Shown here: one piece after another, positions 1-12,712 of the stretch
How positions within the stretch are numbered: position 1 is the first letter of the stretch
How the letters are laid out: each line of letters starts with the position of its first letter
From: Triplophysa rosa
Taxonomy: Eukaryota; Chordata; Actinopteri; Cypriniformes; Nemacheilidae
Assembly: GCF_024868665.1 (NCBI RefSeq)
Contig: NC_079892.1
Coordinates: 9,870,251-9,934,250 of the forward strand
DNA length: 64,000 nucleotides
Direction of reading: 5' to 3'
Notes under the pieces: generated by a model
Database searches by the model: none
The model's input: the letters and a program-made list of their open reading frames with translations, nothing else
Told to the model about the DNA's origin: nothing
Program-made: the position numbers and the translations under genes

Positions 1-2740
1 AAAATCTAGACACTTTTTTTAATAATAATCCTTGAAATAGTTGAGATAACAACTGTAGCCATAGTGAGAGTGACTAAAACTACTAAACTATTAGGTAATT
101 GTCTCATCACACAGTACATTTATTAAAAAAGTTTGATAAATAATGTAAATTAACTTTAAATGTCATTGATTCTTTGGTGTCAAGAGACAAGCAAGAACTA
201 ATGAGATTCCAAGTTATCAATATGCCGCCATAATTGAAGTTATGCCACGGTCACAGACGTTCCGAACCATGCTTATAAAGACACATCATGGATTCCAACG
301 TATTTGCACTGCTAAATTTGTTTTTGTTATTTTGAATTTATTGTACAAAATTGGATTTTGCGGTATTATTATTAGCATTGTCTCCAGCTGAAAAGGTAAC
401 GTTGTTGCGATCTATTGGTCAAACACTGTCATGTGATACAAATTTGCAGGTCAGAGTTCATCAAACTTGACCTTTTGGAATGCAACAAAATGTGTTTTTT
501 ATGCAAGCTTGCATTTCCAATTTTTCTACATTTGCGTGCTACTTTTTCAAGCTTTACTATTTTGAGTACCATATAATAAGATAATATGACAACATTTTAA
601 TATAAAATTATTTGTTTGTGTTCAGCTGAAGAAATAAAGCCATATACACAGTTTCATCGGACGCGCGCGCTGGGACTGCAGTCAACTTCCGGTCTATGTT
701 TGGCTAGTGTCTAATAATATTACTATTTATATTTTATTTTATTTTATTTATGTTCATATTAATTTATATTAATATTTTATTGTATAATGATTGTATTAAA
801 TAAACGACTTGTTGAATTTTGTTGTATGTTGATTTTATTAAATAAACAATTGTTGAAGGGGTCCTGTAGATTTAACGCATTTAAAGAAACCGTATGCTAC
901 ATTGCCATCTAGCGGTTGAGCTTGGTATCGCAGTCTAAATTCAAAATATTGGAGAGACAAGTTTAGCCAAGTAACGGTTCTTCTGGGTTTCTTTTGCTTG
1001 TTATCAGAAATAATCTACAGGCACTCTATTGTTTGTGAATGCGTCCGGAAGTTAAGGGCAGTCCACGAACGCACGCATGTGCAGTAACGTTTGTTTATGT
1101 TGTCACTTTAAATCCGTTTATACAGTAAGTCCAGGATGGCATGACGGTGAGTAAACATGAATTTTCATTTTTGGGTATTTCTTTTCTTTATTTGAGTGTG
1201 AACAGAATCGTATGAACCACTTTCAAACAAGACCATCAACCAAGTCACACTGCTGTGTGAACATAGACATACTGACGTTGAACTTGGATTGGCGGTTGAT
1301 GTACACTGAGGACTCAAAGAATCGATGCATGCAGAGGTCTCAGTCTTTTTTAATACAACCAGATAGACAATTAGAAATGGGCTACTTATGAACCGCTGGC
1401 TCCAAGTTAATTTCCTGCGAGGGAAACACCTTCAACATCTCTGTGGACACGAGGTAGATTCATACTAATAGCTATTTGATGGAGATCATGTTCAAGTGGT
1501 GTGTTCGGCAGCTCCCTTATGGTAAAAGCTAACCTAATCAACAAAAGTCGAATGCTCAAGACACTTTCTCCATTTGAAATAAGGCCCGAGTGAACGGTAA
1601 ACAAGATGGTTTTAGCTCTGGGAAGGGCTTTCAGTCATGCAGAAGCCATGAAGGGTCATTTCTGTAGGGCACATCTCTACAATACTATCAAGCAGGCATG
1701 GACTGCTGCCAAGAGTGATGTGTAACAACATCACAAGAAACCTGTTGCCACCGGCGCTGTGGTTTCTGCCAAAAGTAAAAAACTGAGTTAAGCCATTTCA
1801 TTTCAATTGGATTCAAAATGTTTCATCTTCTGAGCTGTTTGTGCCCATATGAAATGTGGTCTCATAAAATGGCCGTAAGGTTGGTTTCAATGACATTTTG
1901 AGAAGCCAATTCATTCAACCAGTTAAACATGTACTGTAGTATGTACAATACTTATACAACTCTTCCAACTGACTCGAGTCTGCACCAAGACCTTCATACT
2001 CCATAGTAACTTTATACCGTGCGATAACATTCTCTATGTTCTCCTAACTCAATATCTTGACATCTGATCTAGTTTGATACAGTCCATAATGGGAGGGAAC
2101 AGACAAAGCCATAAATGAGATTATAGACATGCAAAGGAATTCTTAACATGCGCGTGAAGATACATGTACGTTAACCATTCAACACAGCATGAATACCGTC
2201 TGCACGGGGCTTGGCCTCAGCACAGATTATATTCGTGATCGGTTGTCAGAGAGCCTGACGGCAAAGCACGTTTATGTCAGGAACAGATGAACGGAGCATA
2301 TGCCCTGTCAAGAGGTTAATTCTCCAATTAATAGTGATTGCCATCCAGTGTGAGACGGTAATGCCCTTCTCCGAGAAAAAGACAAGGCTTCACATATTTC
2401 AAAGAAGATACAGACGCCCCCGAAATCCCCCGCTTATTGAACTCATCTGCCATCATTGATTTTTTTCCTCTTTATAAAGACAATTAGCTGCCAACATGCT
2501 CAAGTGTACAATGTTCCTGTCCTCTATTTATTCAACCGTTAACCAGTTCATTTGTTCTCACAGATGGTGAGAATCTAAGGCAGAATCGATAATAAAGATT
2601 CACACGATGAAATCTTTCCAGGTCGGCAATGTAATCTTGCTATTAATGCCTAGTGATCGAACTGGATATGTGGAATTCTATGCCACATTTAGTTTTTGAA
2701 GCTTAACAGCCCCTGGTCTGTCTCTTTCATTGTCATCTGG
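1..2740. other. Intronic sequence, no gene recognised
   Basis: AT-rich sequence downstream of grm8 exon D with only short open frames. At about 780-860 there are two imperfect copies of a roughly 40-bp AT-rich stretch built on ttaaataaac. At 880-1140 a GC-richer patch contains a 'gccatctagcgg' motif typical of dispersed fish repeats. I see no exon, RNA gene or clear transposon end. Confidence 0.5.
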
Positions 2741-2771
2741 TACAGCTAACAAAAACATGTTCTAAGATTGT

Positions 2772-3273
2772 ATTCACATTACAATATGAAAATGTTATTT
2801 TAGAATGTTTTAAACGTTCCACTAACAAACAAAGGGATAACGTATTTAGAACGTTTAGCAATGACACATAATGTTGACAAAATGCTCTTTTAATGTTACT
2901 CCAAGAACATTCTTTTGAACTTTAAGAGAACGCTAGCCAAAGTTTAAATAACGTTCACTGTTAGCTGGGGTGTTATATGTAAGAAATATACATATATATG
3001 TATATATATATTTGAGTTTCTGTCACAGCTAAAAAAAAAACTTTTTGTAAAAATTCCAGTTAAGTTATGTAAATGTTATTTTTGAATGTTTTAAACGTCC
3101 CACTAACAAACAAAGAAATAACAATCCACCAACGTGTTTAAAATGTTTAGCAATGACACATAATGTTGATAAAATGTTATTTGAATGTTAACGCAATACT
3201 TTTTTTTAACTTTAAGAGCACGTTAAGAGAACGCTAGCGAACGTTCCCTGTTAGCTGGGATGTTATATATAAG
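2772..3273 (+). repeat. Direct duplication of an about 200-bp intronic repeat
   Basis: Two diverged tandem copies, about 2772-2985 and 3068-3273. Both contain gaatgttttaaacgt, cactaacaaacaaag, tagcaatgacacataatg, an 'aactttaagag' block and end in gttagctggg.tgttatat. An AT dinucleotide stretch (about 2985-3010) lies between them. Confidence 0.75.
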
Positions 3274-3280
3274 GAAAAAA

Positions 3281-3548
3281 CGGTAACACTTTAGTATAGG
3301 GACCAATTCTCACTATTAACTAGTTGCTTATTAGATGCCTATTTTTAGCATATTGGCTGTTTATTAGTACTTATAAAGCACATATTCAACATGACCATAT
3401 TCTACTTCCCTAATCTTACCTAATACCTAAACCTAACAACTACCTTACTAACTGTTAATAAGCAACAAATTAGAAGTTTACTAAGGCAAAAGTCATAGTT
3501 AATGGTTTATTAATACCGAGAATTGGACCTTAAAATAAAGTGTGACTG
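3281..3548. mobile_element. Fold-back MITE with ends CGGTAACACTTTA / TAAAGTGTGACTG
   Basis: The outer about 30 bp form an imperfect inverted repeat: a CACTTTAgtataggGACCAATTCTC side and a GAGAATTGGACCTTAAAATAAAGTG side. The interior carries further mirrored segments around 'taacctaa'. This is a non-coding miniature element of a type abundant in cyprinids; I do not assign a superfamily. Confidence 0.75.
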
Positions 3549-4917
3549 AAAAAACATATATGAGTTTGGAAAAACGATGTTGAGTAAACAAAAAGTAAAC
3601 AATGTCGTTTTTAGTGAATTACACTGTATTTAATTAAATAACTTTCAATTTATAATTTAAGTTGTGTCACAAGCAGTCACTATGACACATAGAACATGTT
3701 CCTCATGTAGAGCAGTACTGACTACTGAACATTTAATGTGATCATGTCCAACATGTCTATTTTGCAGCTATGCTATGAGTGTCCTAACACAAATCTAAAA
3801 ATAAGCATATGTCTGAAGTCACTCAAGTGCATCTGATCGCAGTCGACTTGGCAATTGCCCGCTAGCAACAGTAGCTCGCATGGCTCTAAGATGAAGGTTT
3901 TGGGTTTTTATATGCACAGACACACACACTCGCATATCGTACAAACACACTAAGGGCGTTGAATCATGATGAGCGCAAAACATAAAAATAGCATGTGAAA
4001 TGCAATTTGCAAATCTGATTAAATGCTACAAATTACACGACGTTGTAACTCAACAGAACACAAATCCAGCTGAACACAAACAAGATCAAGAGTTTACTGT
4101 CACATCACATCACAGAAGAACTTCATGTGCACAGGGTCCATCAGTAATGAAGTTGTTTGTGCAAAAGCGTAAACCCTTCAAGCCACGGTTTTACATTCTT
4201 TAGTTTGCGATTTGTTTCCTTAAAAAAAATCTTGCCTCAAATGTTTGCCTGCCACACTACACATACCAAAAACTAGCAGCACAGTCTGACAACTCTGTTT
4301 TCAAAAACAAGCTAGATTGTACACGTATGAATGTAAAGTGGAGGTCTCGAGAATCTTTAAAAGTTAATCCTACTTAAACTTGACGTGCTGACAAAACATT
4401 GAGATTCTACGTAACCGCCAAATATGACCATATATGTTATTATAGGACAGCACAGATGGGACAGGATCACTTTTTTGTGACCTTCTCCTGTCTGCTTCGA
4501 ATTTGATTGACAAACTCGATTGCAAGATTTCTGTGGCGTGGAGACCTGGAGGGCAAAACGCTGTTTCAACATAGCAGCCAACATGAGACACTTCGTATGA
4601 CTGTAGCACAGGCTTGTCAACTTGCCATCTGTTACAAGCCTTAAATATTTAGAAAGATATGTCAACAAACGAATATTTTGGGTGCTTGTGATTTACATAC
4701 AGCACAAGCCTCAGTGTTTTAATCACCAAAAATAGTGAAGATCTTAAGCGCCACTTAATCATGTTTTCATGTCTTGTGCAGAATCACTTCCCTTACACCA
4801 CCGAAGGGATGAAAATGTCCAGACAGGTATGTATTTGGATCTGGATCTGAAACTCATCAATGCCTATGACATTTGTTTCATTCTACCACTAACAGACCAT
4901 TTCTGAACAATCTTTGT

Positions 4918-5329
4918 TGGCTTATGGGTCAATTTCTCGAAATTGAGATTTGTGCATAATCTGAAAGCTGAATAAATAAACGTTCTATTGATGTATGAGT
5001 TGTTAGAATAGGACAATATCTGGCTGAGATACAACCGTTTAAAACTCTGGAATCTGAGAGCGCAAAAAATCAAAATATTGAGAAAATTGCCTTTGAAGTT
5101 GTTAATCAGGGGCACTGTGGCAGACCATCCACTCACAAAAATAAAGTTTTGATACATTTAAGGTAGGAAATTTACAAAATATCTTCATGGAACATGATCT
5201 TTGCTTAATATCCTAATGATTTTTGGCATAAAAGAAAAATCGATAATTTTGACCCACACAAGGTATTTTTGTCTTTTACTAAAAATGTTCCCGTGCTACT
5301 TAAGACTGGTTTTGTGATCCAGGGTCACA
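4918..5329 (-). mobile_element. 5'-truncated copy of a cyprinid non-autonomous DNA element (end TGTGACCCTGGATCACAAAA)
   Basis: The right terminus, read on the minus strand, is TGTGACCCTGGATCACAAAA followed by CCAGTC. The interior carries segments I recall from a very abundant carp and zebrafish repeat: 'ggacaatatctggctgagatac', 'atcttcatggaacatgatct' and 'cctaatgatttttggcat'. The opposite terminus is missing at the left. Open frames here are not genes. Confidence 0.7.
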
Positions 5330-5665
5330 TGAAAATAAAAACATTTTTCCAAAGCCACCTTTTTGTAAAATCCACTTAATGCTTTCCTTGTCTAGCACAA
5401 TGTGTCACGGTTCTCGTGGTGGAAGAACCCAAATGCAGGCAGCAGTGAAGGGGTTAACACAAGATATATTTATTTACAACAGAACAAGACAAAACAAAAA
5501 CCCACGATGGGGGAAAATCAACTAAGGATATATATATATATATACACAAAACAAAAGACTTCCCACGTGGGGGCAAAATGAAAACAAGACAAAGAACTAA
5601 ACTCAAGGACACGACCAAACGTCTTAAATAATATCAGGCACAAAACTCACAAAACACGAACAGAC

Positions 5666-5741
5666 AAGGACCAGGAACACGGGTAAGGACCAGGAACACG
5701 GGTAAGGACCAGGAACACGGGTAAGGACCAGGAACACGGGT
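5666..5741. repeat. Minisatellite, 4 x 19 bp (AAGGACCAGGAACACGGGT)
   Basis: Four perfect head-to-tail 19-bp units inside solo LTR 1, followed by a degenerate unit. This local expansion within the LTR explains the repeated VPGPYPCS-like open frame on the minus strand. Confidence 0.95.
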
Positions 5742-5999
5742 AAGCACAGGACCACGACACCATCCAACATAACGTAATACACAGTACAATCCACGAGCAC
5801 AAGACAAAGAAACAAGAGGGTATTTAAAGGGAAGACAAACGAGGGATAACGACATGGGGCAGGTGTGGGTAATCAAACACTTAGGGAAGGATAACAAGGA
5901 AACGAGAGGAATGGGGCCAATGACAACACACTGGAGAGAACGTATATTACTGTCAAACGGACAACAATATGTTTCTCTCCACACATAACCAAAGACTTT

Positions 6000-6056
6000 G
6001 TCATGGCTCTGCTACAGGACCAAGAAAAACATGACTAAGGAAGCAGAGCCATGACA
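6000..6056. repeat. Terminal hairpin of solo LTR 1
   Basis: GTCATGGCTCTGC at the left arm pairs perfectly with GCAGAGCCATGAC at the right arm across a loop of about 30 bases. It forms the extreme 5' end of the LTR as read on the minus strand. A similar imperfect hairpin ends solo LTR 2. Confidence 0.85.
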
Positions 6057-6061
6057 CAATG

Positions 6062-7515
6062 TCTGTGAAAGGCCTTCGTTTGGAGGCTTTTTTCCACAGT
6101 AAATCGTTTTTTCGGCGTACGTGTATGCATTTGTCACATTTTTTTAATTGATGCTCAGCAGGTTGTAAAGGTTTTTGGTTTGGTAAAATTGCTGCACTGT
6201 ACAGATGAGAGCCATTGTTATATTCATGAAACATTTCATGAAAAATTGCACCAAACAAAGCGCACCAAACGAATACTGTATGTTTGGCTGCTAATTTATT
6301 CATTTCCCACTGAAATCGACATCAAGCAGAATGAGCAAGTAACTATAAATGTTTGACCAAATGACTCATCACATTAACCGCAAATAGTGGGATTCATTAA
6401 ACTCTGGAAGTAATTTGAGGTGAATAAAAATATTCATTCACAACTTCAATGAGTCAGATGCTCTTGAATTGAGAACTGGACTGTGGGAGATTTATCTGCT
6501 TTTCATCCAAATACTGTCATATTGTATGCAAGGTATTGATCTTTGGGTACTTTAATTAGTTTAAAATTGCGAATAACTATAAATATAAAAATGTATTCTG
6601 TTTTTTATGGTGGAAAACAATGCTTGTCTGTTGTGTCAGAAAACTTGTAAACTCAAAGTTGGCAATACCCAAGAAAAACAATTTTATAACATTTTGAGGA
6701 CACTGATGCCATGGATCAAAAACATTATGACAGTAAAGATCAAATTTATACAGTTAACTTGATTTTTCTTGGTCATATTGCACATACTTGCGTAGTTTTA
6801 TTCCCAAATTTCTAAATCTGAATTTTATTTCAACTTGTCTAAAATGTCAACCAATACATTTCTTCTTAAATATCCTGTTTTGCTTTCCTGTTACAGTGTT
6901 GTGAATGCAGTTCACAATGTTCCCGATAAAAATTGTAAATCGGCTACATTTTGTGTAAATCATGAAAAGGTCTAACAAGAATAAAAGGAACATTCACATA
7001 TCACAGATTATAACACCGCCCCAAAGCCCAAAGGATTTGAGAAGTTAGTAGAGCTTGGCTTTATATGAGAAGATATGAGAAAGCAGAGAAAGATAGTGAC
7101 CGTCTGCATAAATCTCTCTGATCAACCTAAAGAAAAAGAAGAATATGTTAAACAGAGAACAAAGCCAAAGCTGAACTCCTTAAAAAGGATGTCATCACTC
7201 GAAACGGTTCAGCAAGAAAAGGCTTTGCATAGAAGCTTTAGGAAATTTGATGCACTTAATGGGGCCACAAAATGTAGCAGCATGAAACATTTTCTTAAAA
7301 GAGAAAAGTTGAAAAGTTCAATGGGGACGGTTTTATTTTCTTCTGTGGAACAGGAACACAAACCATTTTTAAACTGCACTTTTCATACAAGGAATGGCAA
7401 GACATCTGAAGGAAAATCTGAGGAATTAAAAACCTAATCACAAACTAATCAGATTTGAGTTCAAGTAAACTTTCCACCAATCAGTTAAATCGGCGGAGAA
7501 TAAGATGTTCCTCAC
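6062..7515. other. Intronic sequence next to grm8 exon D
   Basis: AT-rich, without recognised repeat ends. A plus-strand open frame of 120 codons (7075-7437) is lysine-rich, has no recognisable domain and no splice or promoter context; I regard it as chance. Confidence 0.5.
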
Positions 7516-7716
7516 CGTTAAAGCTGACGTTTCTGATGTATCCCAGCAGCTCCTTCCCATCGATGTTGCTCATGCGGGGGCAGAGGCCCGGATACCCCGA
7601 GCACAGATCTCGATGCATCCGGTGCAGCGCGTGGGCCATGGCGTACACTGCATCCATCACAAACTGCACCTTCCCTTCCTGCTCGTAGCTGGAGTCCCTT
7701 CCGACCTTCTCCAGCC
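7516..7716 (-). CDS. grm8: grm8 coding exon D ([18 protein letters not shown] ... [16 protein letters not shown])
   Basis: Seen: acceptor tttgcag, then 201 bp beginning with [15 protein letters not shown] and continuing through [35 protein letters not shown] and [11 protein letters not shown], then a gtgagg donor. Phases are 1 in and 1 out, so the Gly codon is completed across the intron from exon C. Known: the block [12 protein letters not shown] is nearly identical to mGluR8 ([12 protein letters not shown]); mGluR4 and mGluR7 differ there. NVS is a possible glycosylation sequon. The next expected exon (ending in a GRYDIFQYQ-type sequence) was looked for in 1-7515 and not seen, so it probably lies beyond the left edge. 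Overlapping frames on both strands are shadows. Confidence 0.95.
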
Positions 7717-7736
7717 CTGCAAAGAGACGACATGAA

Positions 7737-9780
7737 GTTCAGACTGAAGCTTTTGCATATTTCATTCGTTTGTATCTTGTCAGGGTTATGGGGTTTGGAA
7801 GGTGCGATTTAATATGTATTTATCAGAATTTGTTTTTGAATCAATCTCGCACAAACCTGCAGAGTTAACTGAGCTGACTGAGTTGAATCTCAAATCTTTT
7901 GCTGGCGTTGGGTAGAGGTGTTCATTTATATGCAAGCTTGTTTTATTTGCAAAGCTATTCAGAGAGTTTGTAGCACAATTTGGACCGTTCAAAAGCATGC
8001 CAAACTAATTTACACAATGCTTCAATGCCTAATGATAAATTCATTGCGTGCTCTGTGGTAATTAGTTTATTAGCGCCGACTGGAATGACCTTTTCACAGA
8101 GGTTAGCTGGAGAAAACAACAAAAAGCAAACAAATTCAGTGCAAAGTGACTATGGTGTTTTATTGCGTCCTGGCCAAGTCTAAACGTGTTCAATTTTTTT
8201 TATTTTGAGCTTTAACGTCAAACGGTAGTTCAGTTAAAGTAAACCAAAGATAATAGATATTAAGAAGATGCGCCACTGCTATTACTATGAATTGGGGAGG
8301 AAACACAACGGTCAATATAGCCATTCTAGAAAAGGAAGTCCCGCCTTCCAGTAAAAAGAGCCAATCGAAAAACTGGCGATTCTCTGAGGGCGGAGCTCTA
8401 CACATAGTCTAATGAGGCGCTTGCTAACCTGTAAGCATGCGCCGTAGCTAAAGCGACCTTGAAAAATGTGATTTTTAGCGCAATTTAAACATACAAAACG
8501 AAAGTTATGGTACAGTCAATGTCAGATTTAGTTGTTGGTCAAAAATGTGCAATTTAATTATCATTTTTGCCTGTGAATAAAAAAATCAGTATTCCTCCAT
8601 TCAAGTAGACATGACTGTGGTTTTGCTATGACGTTGCAAACATGACCGCCGAGTAGCATTATTTTCATAAACAGACTTTAATTTAACCCCTCTTTGTGTA
8701 TTTTTACATGCTAAAATTAGTGAATTACAAACTAGGTTGTGCTATTCGAAAATGCTAAAAATAATTTATTTCAAAACTTTTTTGGAGATAAACAAAGCAG
8801 AGGAACACAAAAAAATAGTAGAAAAAGTCATCATTTTCACTTTTTTCAAATGAATGATTCCATTTAAATATGCATGACGCCAGTGCCATGGCCAAGCTGA
8901 AAATGGCTGGTTAATCTGCATTGAAGTTTGTTAGTGAATAATACACTGAAACACCGCAAACGTTCTGCAACTGTTTGATAAATCCCCCCTCAGTGTGAAA
9001 CCAACCCCCCTCTATAATATTTGAAGTAATTGCAATGCGCCGGTACCTCAGTCTCCCCATTTACATTAAATCCGACAAAAGAGAGCTTTAAAAATCTGTC
9101 CGTAATGAAGGGGTATGTTAACAGGTCCAGCAAGAGCACTCACTCATTGAACTTGTCAGGCTACAATTTATACAGACTCATTCATAAAGAATGAAATACA
9201 ATGCACCCCTACAGTGGACCGAGGTCTACAACTCAACTGATTGAGAGGCTTTTACTTCACCATAGGGAGCGCTTACTGATGTTGTTGGTGTAATGGATCA
9301 CCTGAGGTCAGGTACATTAAGGTGATCTCGTGCACAGTATCTTTTAAGAACAAAGCTACTTTATCTCGAGCAGAAGCTGGGCTGTGAAATTAAAATAAGG
9401 CGCCGTGCTGAAACGAAGCCAGCGTTGGCACAGGGTGTCAGACTTATGATTTTATAACAACCTGTAAAATGTCTATAAACAGAAAGGCACCGAGACAAAT
9501 AAGATCAGATCTAGCTATTTAAGTCTGGCAAGAAACAAACACTAAATGAACAAATTATTATATTTTGTTAAAGTACATTTTAAAGAATACAAAGAGAAAT
9601 ATATTTATACCACTTTGCAAGATGTAAACAACGCTGGTCCTGAAGAACTTGCAGTTTCAGTTGAACTAAACAAATGTTTAAACAAAATACTGTAAAACCA
9701 AAAGATATGTGAGATAAAAAAAGAATAAATAAAACAAAATGTGAAGTGGTCTATCCAAAATAGAGACTCTAGGGTGGGGT
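7737..9780. other. Intron of grm8, nothing recognised
   Basis: No convincing gene, RNA or mobile-element termini seen. Short A/T tracts and a few dispersed-repeat-like stretches only. Confidence 0.45.
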
Positions 9781-9805
9781 TTTTCCAACTAGCATCCATC
9801 ATTAA

Positions 9806-9930
9806 CACCCTAGCAACCAAACAAAACACCCTAGCAACCAAACAAAACACCCTAGCAACCAGAACACACACCCAAACACTCAGAACACCTTAGCAACTCC
9901 ATAGCAATATCGTGGCAACCATCATAGCAA
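9806..9930. repeat. Short tandem repeat based on CACCCTAGCAACC
   Basis: Nearly three copies of a 21-bp unit beginning CACCCTAGCAACC and ending ACAAAA, decaying into related 'agcaacc' words to about 9930. The reverse-complement version (gggtggttgc...) appears at 21440-21530. This is a low-complexity family typical of fish introns. Confidence 0.8.
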
Positions 9931-10676
9931 CAGTGGGTTTTCTCACACTCTCAAACTTTGTTCAGAGAACATAAAATATGATTGGATATTCATTTTTGAA
10001 CACCACACAGTCCTAAAATTGAGTGCATGGATGGCAGAGTGGCAAATCTCGCTGTATCCAGCTAAACCCAGGCATTCTGTGCAGGAAAAACATCCCGAAC
10101 ACATAATCTTAGTCTTTAAATCAGTCCCAGATCTCAAAGCTGTGCAGGTCTGGAGGCATCTGGAGGACAAATCTTCCTTCTCGATGAGTGACGAGTGGCA
10201 ATACAAAGGACACAGAGCCCGATCATTAAAACAAGCATCTTAATTAAACTTCACTTACGAGTGCTAATTCAATTTGCCCTGGAAGAGGCCAACAAATAAT
10301 CCGCTCTGTCTCTGTTTGGCTGTACGGCAGATGAATAAGCGCTCGGTCGCAATTAGATGAGAAAATTAGATAAATGACAAATTAATTACAGAGAATTTCT
10401 TTCATGATGAGATTAATAAAGCAACATAACAGGAACAGCATCCTAAGCTGTTTCGCCGCTGACAGACGGAATACATTTCCATTAATAGACTGTGGTTGTA
10501 ACCGTAGTTGTTTATCATACGTGTTCAGATTTTCTCCTTATGATGGTGATAAATTGACAGATTGGACAGGAACTGCTGGGCGGATTTTGTTGCGCTATGA
10601 CTTTAACATTGAGTGTATTTGCAATCGTATACTAAAGCAAAAGTGAGCATGGGATAGTTAGGGTATGGGATAGACA

Positions 10677-11005
10677 GGGATAGTTCACCCAAAAATAAAA
10701 ATATCTGTCATCATTTGTTCACCCTATTGTCATTTCAAACATGCCTTTCTTTAATCTGCCGAACACAAAAGAAGATATTTTGAAGAATGTTAGTAACAGA
10801 ACAACAGCGGTACCCATTGACTTGCTTTGGTTTTGTGTTCATGCAATAGACGTTAATGGGTACCGCCCATTGTTTGGTTACCAACATTCTTCAAAATGTC
10901 TTCTTTTGTGTTCTGTGGAAGGAAGAAAGTCATACAGGTTTTAAAAGACAAGAGGGTGAGTAAATGATGACAGAATTTTCCTTTTGGGGCTAACTATCCC
11001 TTTAA
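10677..11005. mobile_element. Palindromic MITE, family F1 (GGGATAGTTCACCCAAAAAT)
   Basis: A long fold-back element. The left arm gggatagttcacccaaaaat..ctgtcatcattt mirrors the right arm ..gatgacagaattttcc...aactatccc. The arms continue inward through acacaaaagaagatattttg/caaaatgtcttcttttgtg. At least seven further full or partial copies lie in this window. Apparent open frames come from the arms. Confidence 0.92.
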
Positions 11006-12236
11006 GATAGTGCAAATTTTCCATTAGATACGTTTGCACTATTAACTGTCAACATAGTCAAAACTGACTATCTTACTGTAATCGGACTAAAGAAATTAAA
11101 CTAACTTTAATTCTTTGATACTCTCACGTGTCAATAATGCAAAGCTATATTTCCAAAATCAGTGGGAGCCTAGTGCTGTCTGCAGCACACCAGAGTCCCA
11201 TTCTACACAGCCATTGTGTTGAGAATAATAAAACGTCTCTTTTGATTTGGATGATTGTAAGAGGCTTACAATATGACGGCAATAACAATTTTCAAAACAG
11301 TTCTCATTAGAAGTAGATGGATTTCTGCAAGTGTTCTGTAATGAAATAAACCTCTAAGTAGGACCCTTTAGAACCAACACATTCCGACTTAAAAGTGTCT
11401 GCTGTCAACACTAATACATTTTACCGGTTGTCAAAAGAGCAACATAAATCCAAAGTGATTTGGTTAGAGTTTTTTCATCGCTTTCATACTCCTCGCGACG
11501 ATGAAGATGATGAGCTCCTAATGGTGGTTTTCAGTAGCGTTGATAAATCACCAGATGCACTGCATGGTTAACAGCGGTTCATCTAAGTGATATGTATTAG
11601 CTTGATCTGATCCACTAGGACACAATCGCAGCTGAATAATATTTGTGCCGAGGAAGTGACTGCCGAGAGCCTGCCAATCAGATTACAGCTTGCCAGATTG
11701 ATAAAGCGCTTAAGTTTGGTATACAGTTGGGTTGTCATGGTAACATATACATATCTTACAATACTATACCAGCTGAAGTATCACGATACCAAGTAGTATC
11801 ACGATGCTGTGCCATGTTCATATTTGAAATCTAAAATAATACATTTTGTATTTACTATTGTAAACTGTATTATACTGTACACTACAATATTTTGTACTAT
11901 TAACTATAGTAATTGGATCAATTGTAGCAAATACTGTAGTATACTTTAATATTTACCAGTGCAAGACTCAAAAACATGGAATTTTTGTAAAGTTTACTGT
12001 AGTAAATACTAAAGTACACTAGAACATTTTTCACGTGGGAACTAATTCAAAAGTGCGACAAATTTTATTTATACAGCAATGCTTATAAAGATAAATGTTA
12101 GGCTTACTTTAAATGTGAAACTAAAACCGCCAGTAGATGGCGAGTCAGTGAATCATTCAACCAATTCGTTCCAAGCAACTGATTAATTCAAGAACGAAGC
12201 AAGTGTCTTGATGAATGAATCACTGAATTATTTGCT

Positions 12237-12345
12237 GTGTCTGAAACCGTTCACTCCTTCACTATTCCCTATATAGCGAATGACATTTGAGTTCACTGTA
12301 TGGGGAAGAAGTGAATGAAAATGAGTGAGTGATTTCGGACAGACA
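12237..12345. mobile_element. Short MITE with ends TGTCTGAAACCGTTCACTC / GAGTGAGTGATTTCGGACA
   Basis: About 19-bp imperfect terminal inverted repeats around a roughly 110-bp non-coding body containing 'ccctatatagcgaatg'. I recall a similar repeat in other cyprinids. Confidence 0.7.
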
Positions 12346-12712
12346 TATATAACCTGTGTCTTGCAGTACTGTCACAGACGTTCGTCATAAACATAACGAT
12401 TAGCTTACAGTATATTGCACCTGTGTGGCTTTATGAATTGTTTTATAAAATACTCAAATTCATTTTCACTGTATTTGTCACGTTTGTATTAGTTTAAAAT
12501 AAAGAGAACAAAACAACCGTCACATTTCGGATTCATTTAGGAGAGAAACACCGCAAAAGGGCAGATGTAAGTGTTCAAATGAACCTTAATGCGCAAATGC
12601 AACATTCCTTAACGGTACTACGATACTACCGTTTGCAAATAGAGTGGCATTGCGAGTATTTTAAAGCTTTAGCATCGGGATGCTACCGTAGCAGCCGATG
12701 CTAAACCTTAGC

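Larger units (their letters stand above)
5403..6056 (-). mobile_element. Solo LTR 1 (654 bp) with 5-bp target duplication CAATG
   Basis: Seen: the element starts TGTCACGG and ends CCATGACA (TG...CA). It is flanked on both sides by the perfect 5-bp repeat CAATG (5398-5402 and 6057-6061). On the minus strand it has a TATA-like TTTAAATA near 5820-5828 and an AATAAA signal near 5468, in the order of an LTR U3-R-U5. No internal retroviral domain is present, so it is a solo LTR left by LTR-LTR recombination. Its U5 end resembles those of solo LTR 2 and the fragment at 17250. It is probably from a Gypsy-type fish retrotransposon, but the superfamily is inferred. Confidence 0.88.

Noticed and set aside
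1620..1790. Possible processed pseudogene (atgaagggtcatttctgtag ... )
   Set aside because: A frame of about 40 codons suggests coding character but I recognise no protein, and there is no poly-A tail or duplication.
5624..5984. Repeated PGPYPCS-like minus-strand frame as a secreted repeat protein
   Set aside because: It lies entirely inside solo LTR 1 and reads its 19-bp minisatellite.
7075..7437. 120-codon Lys-rich frame next to grm8 exon D
   Set aside because: No recognisable homology, and it is on the strand opposite to grm8; composition simply reflects A-rich DNA.
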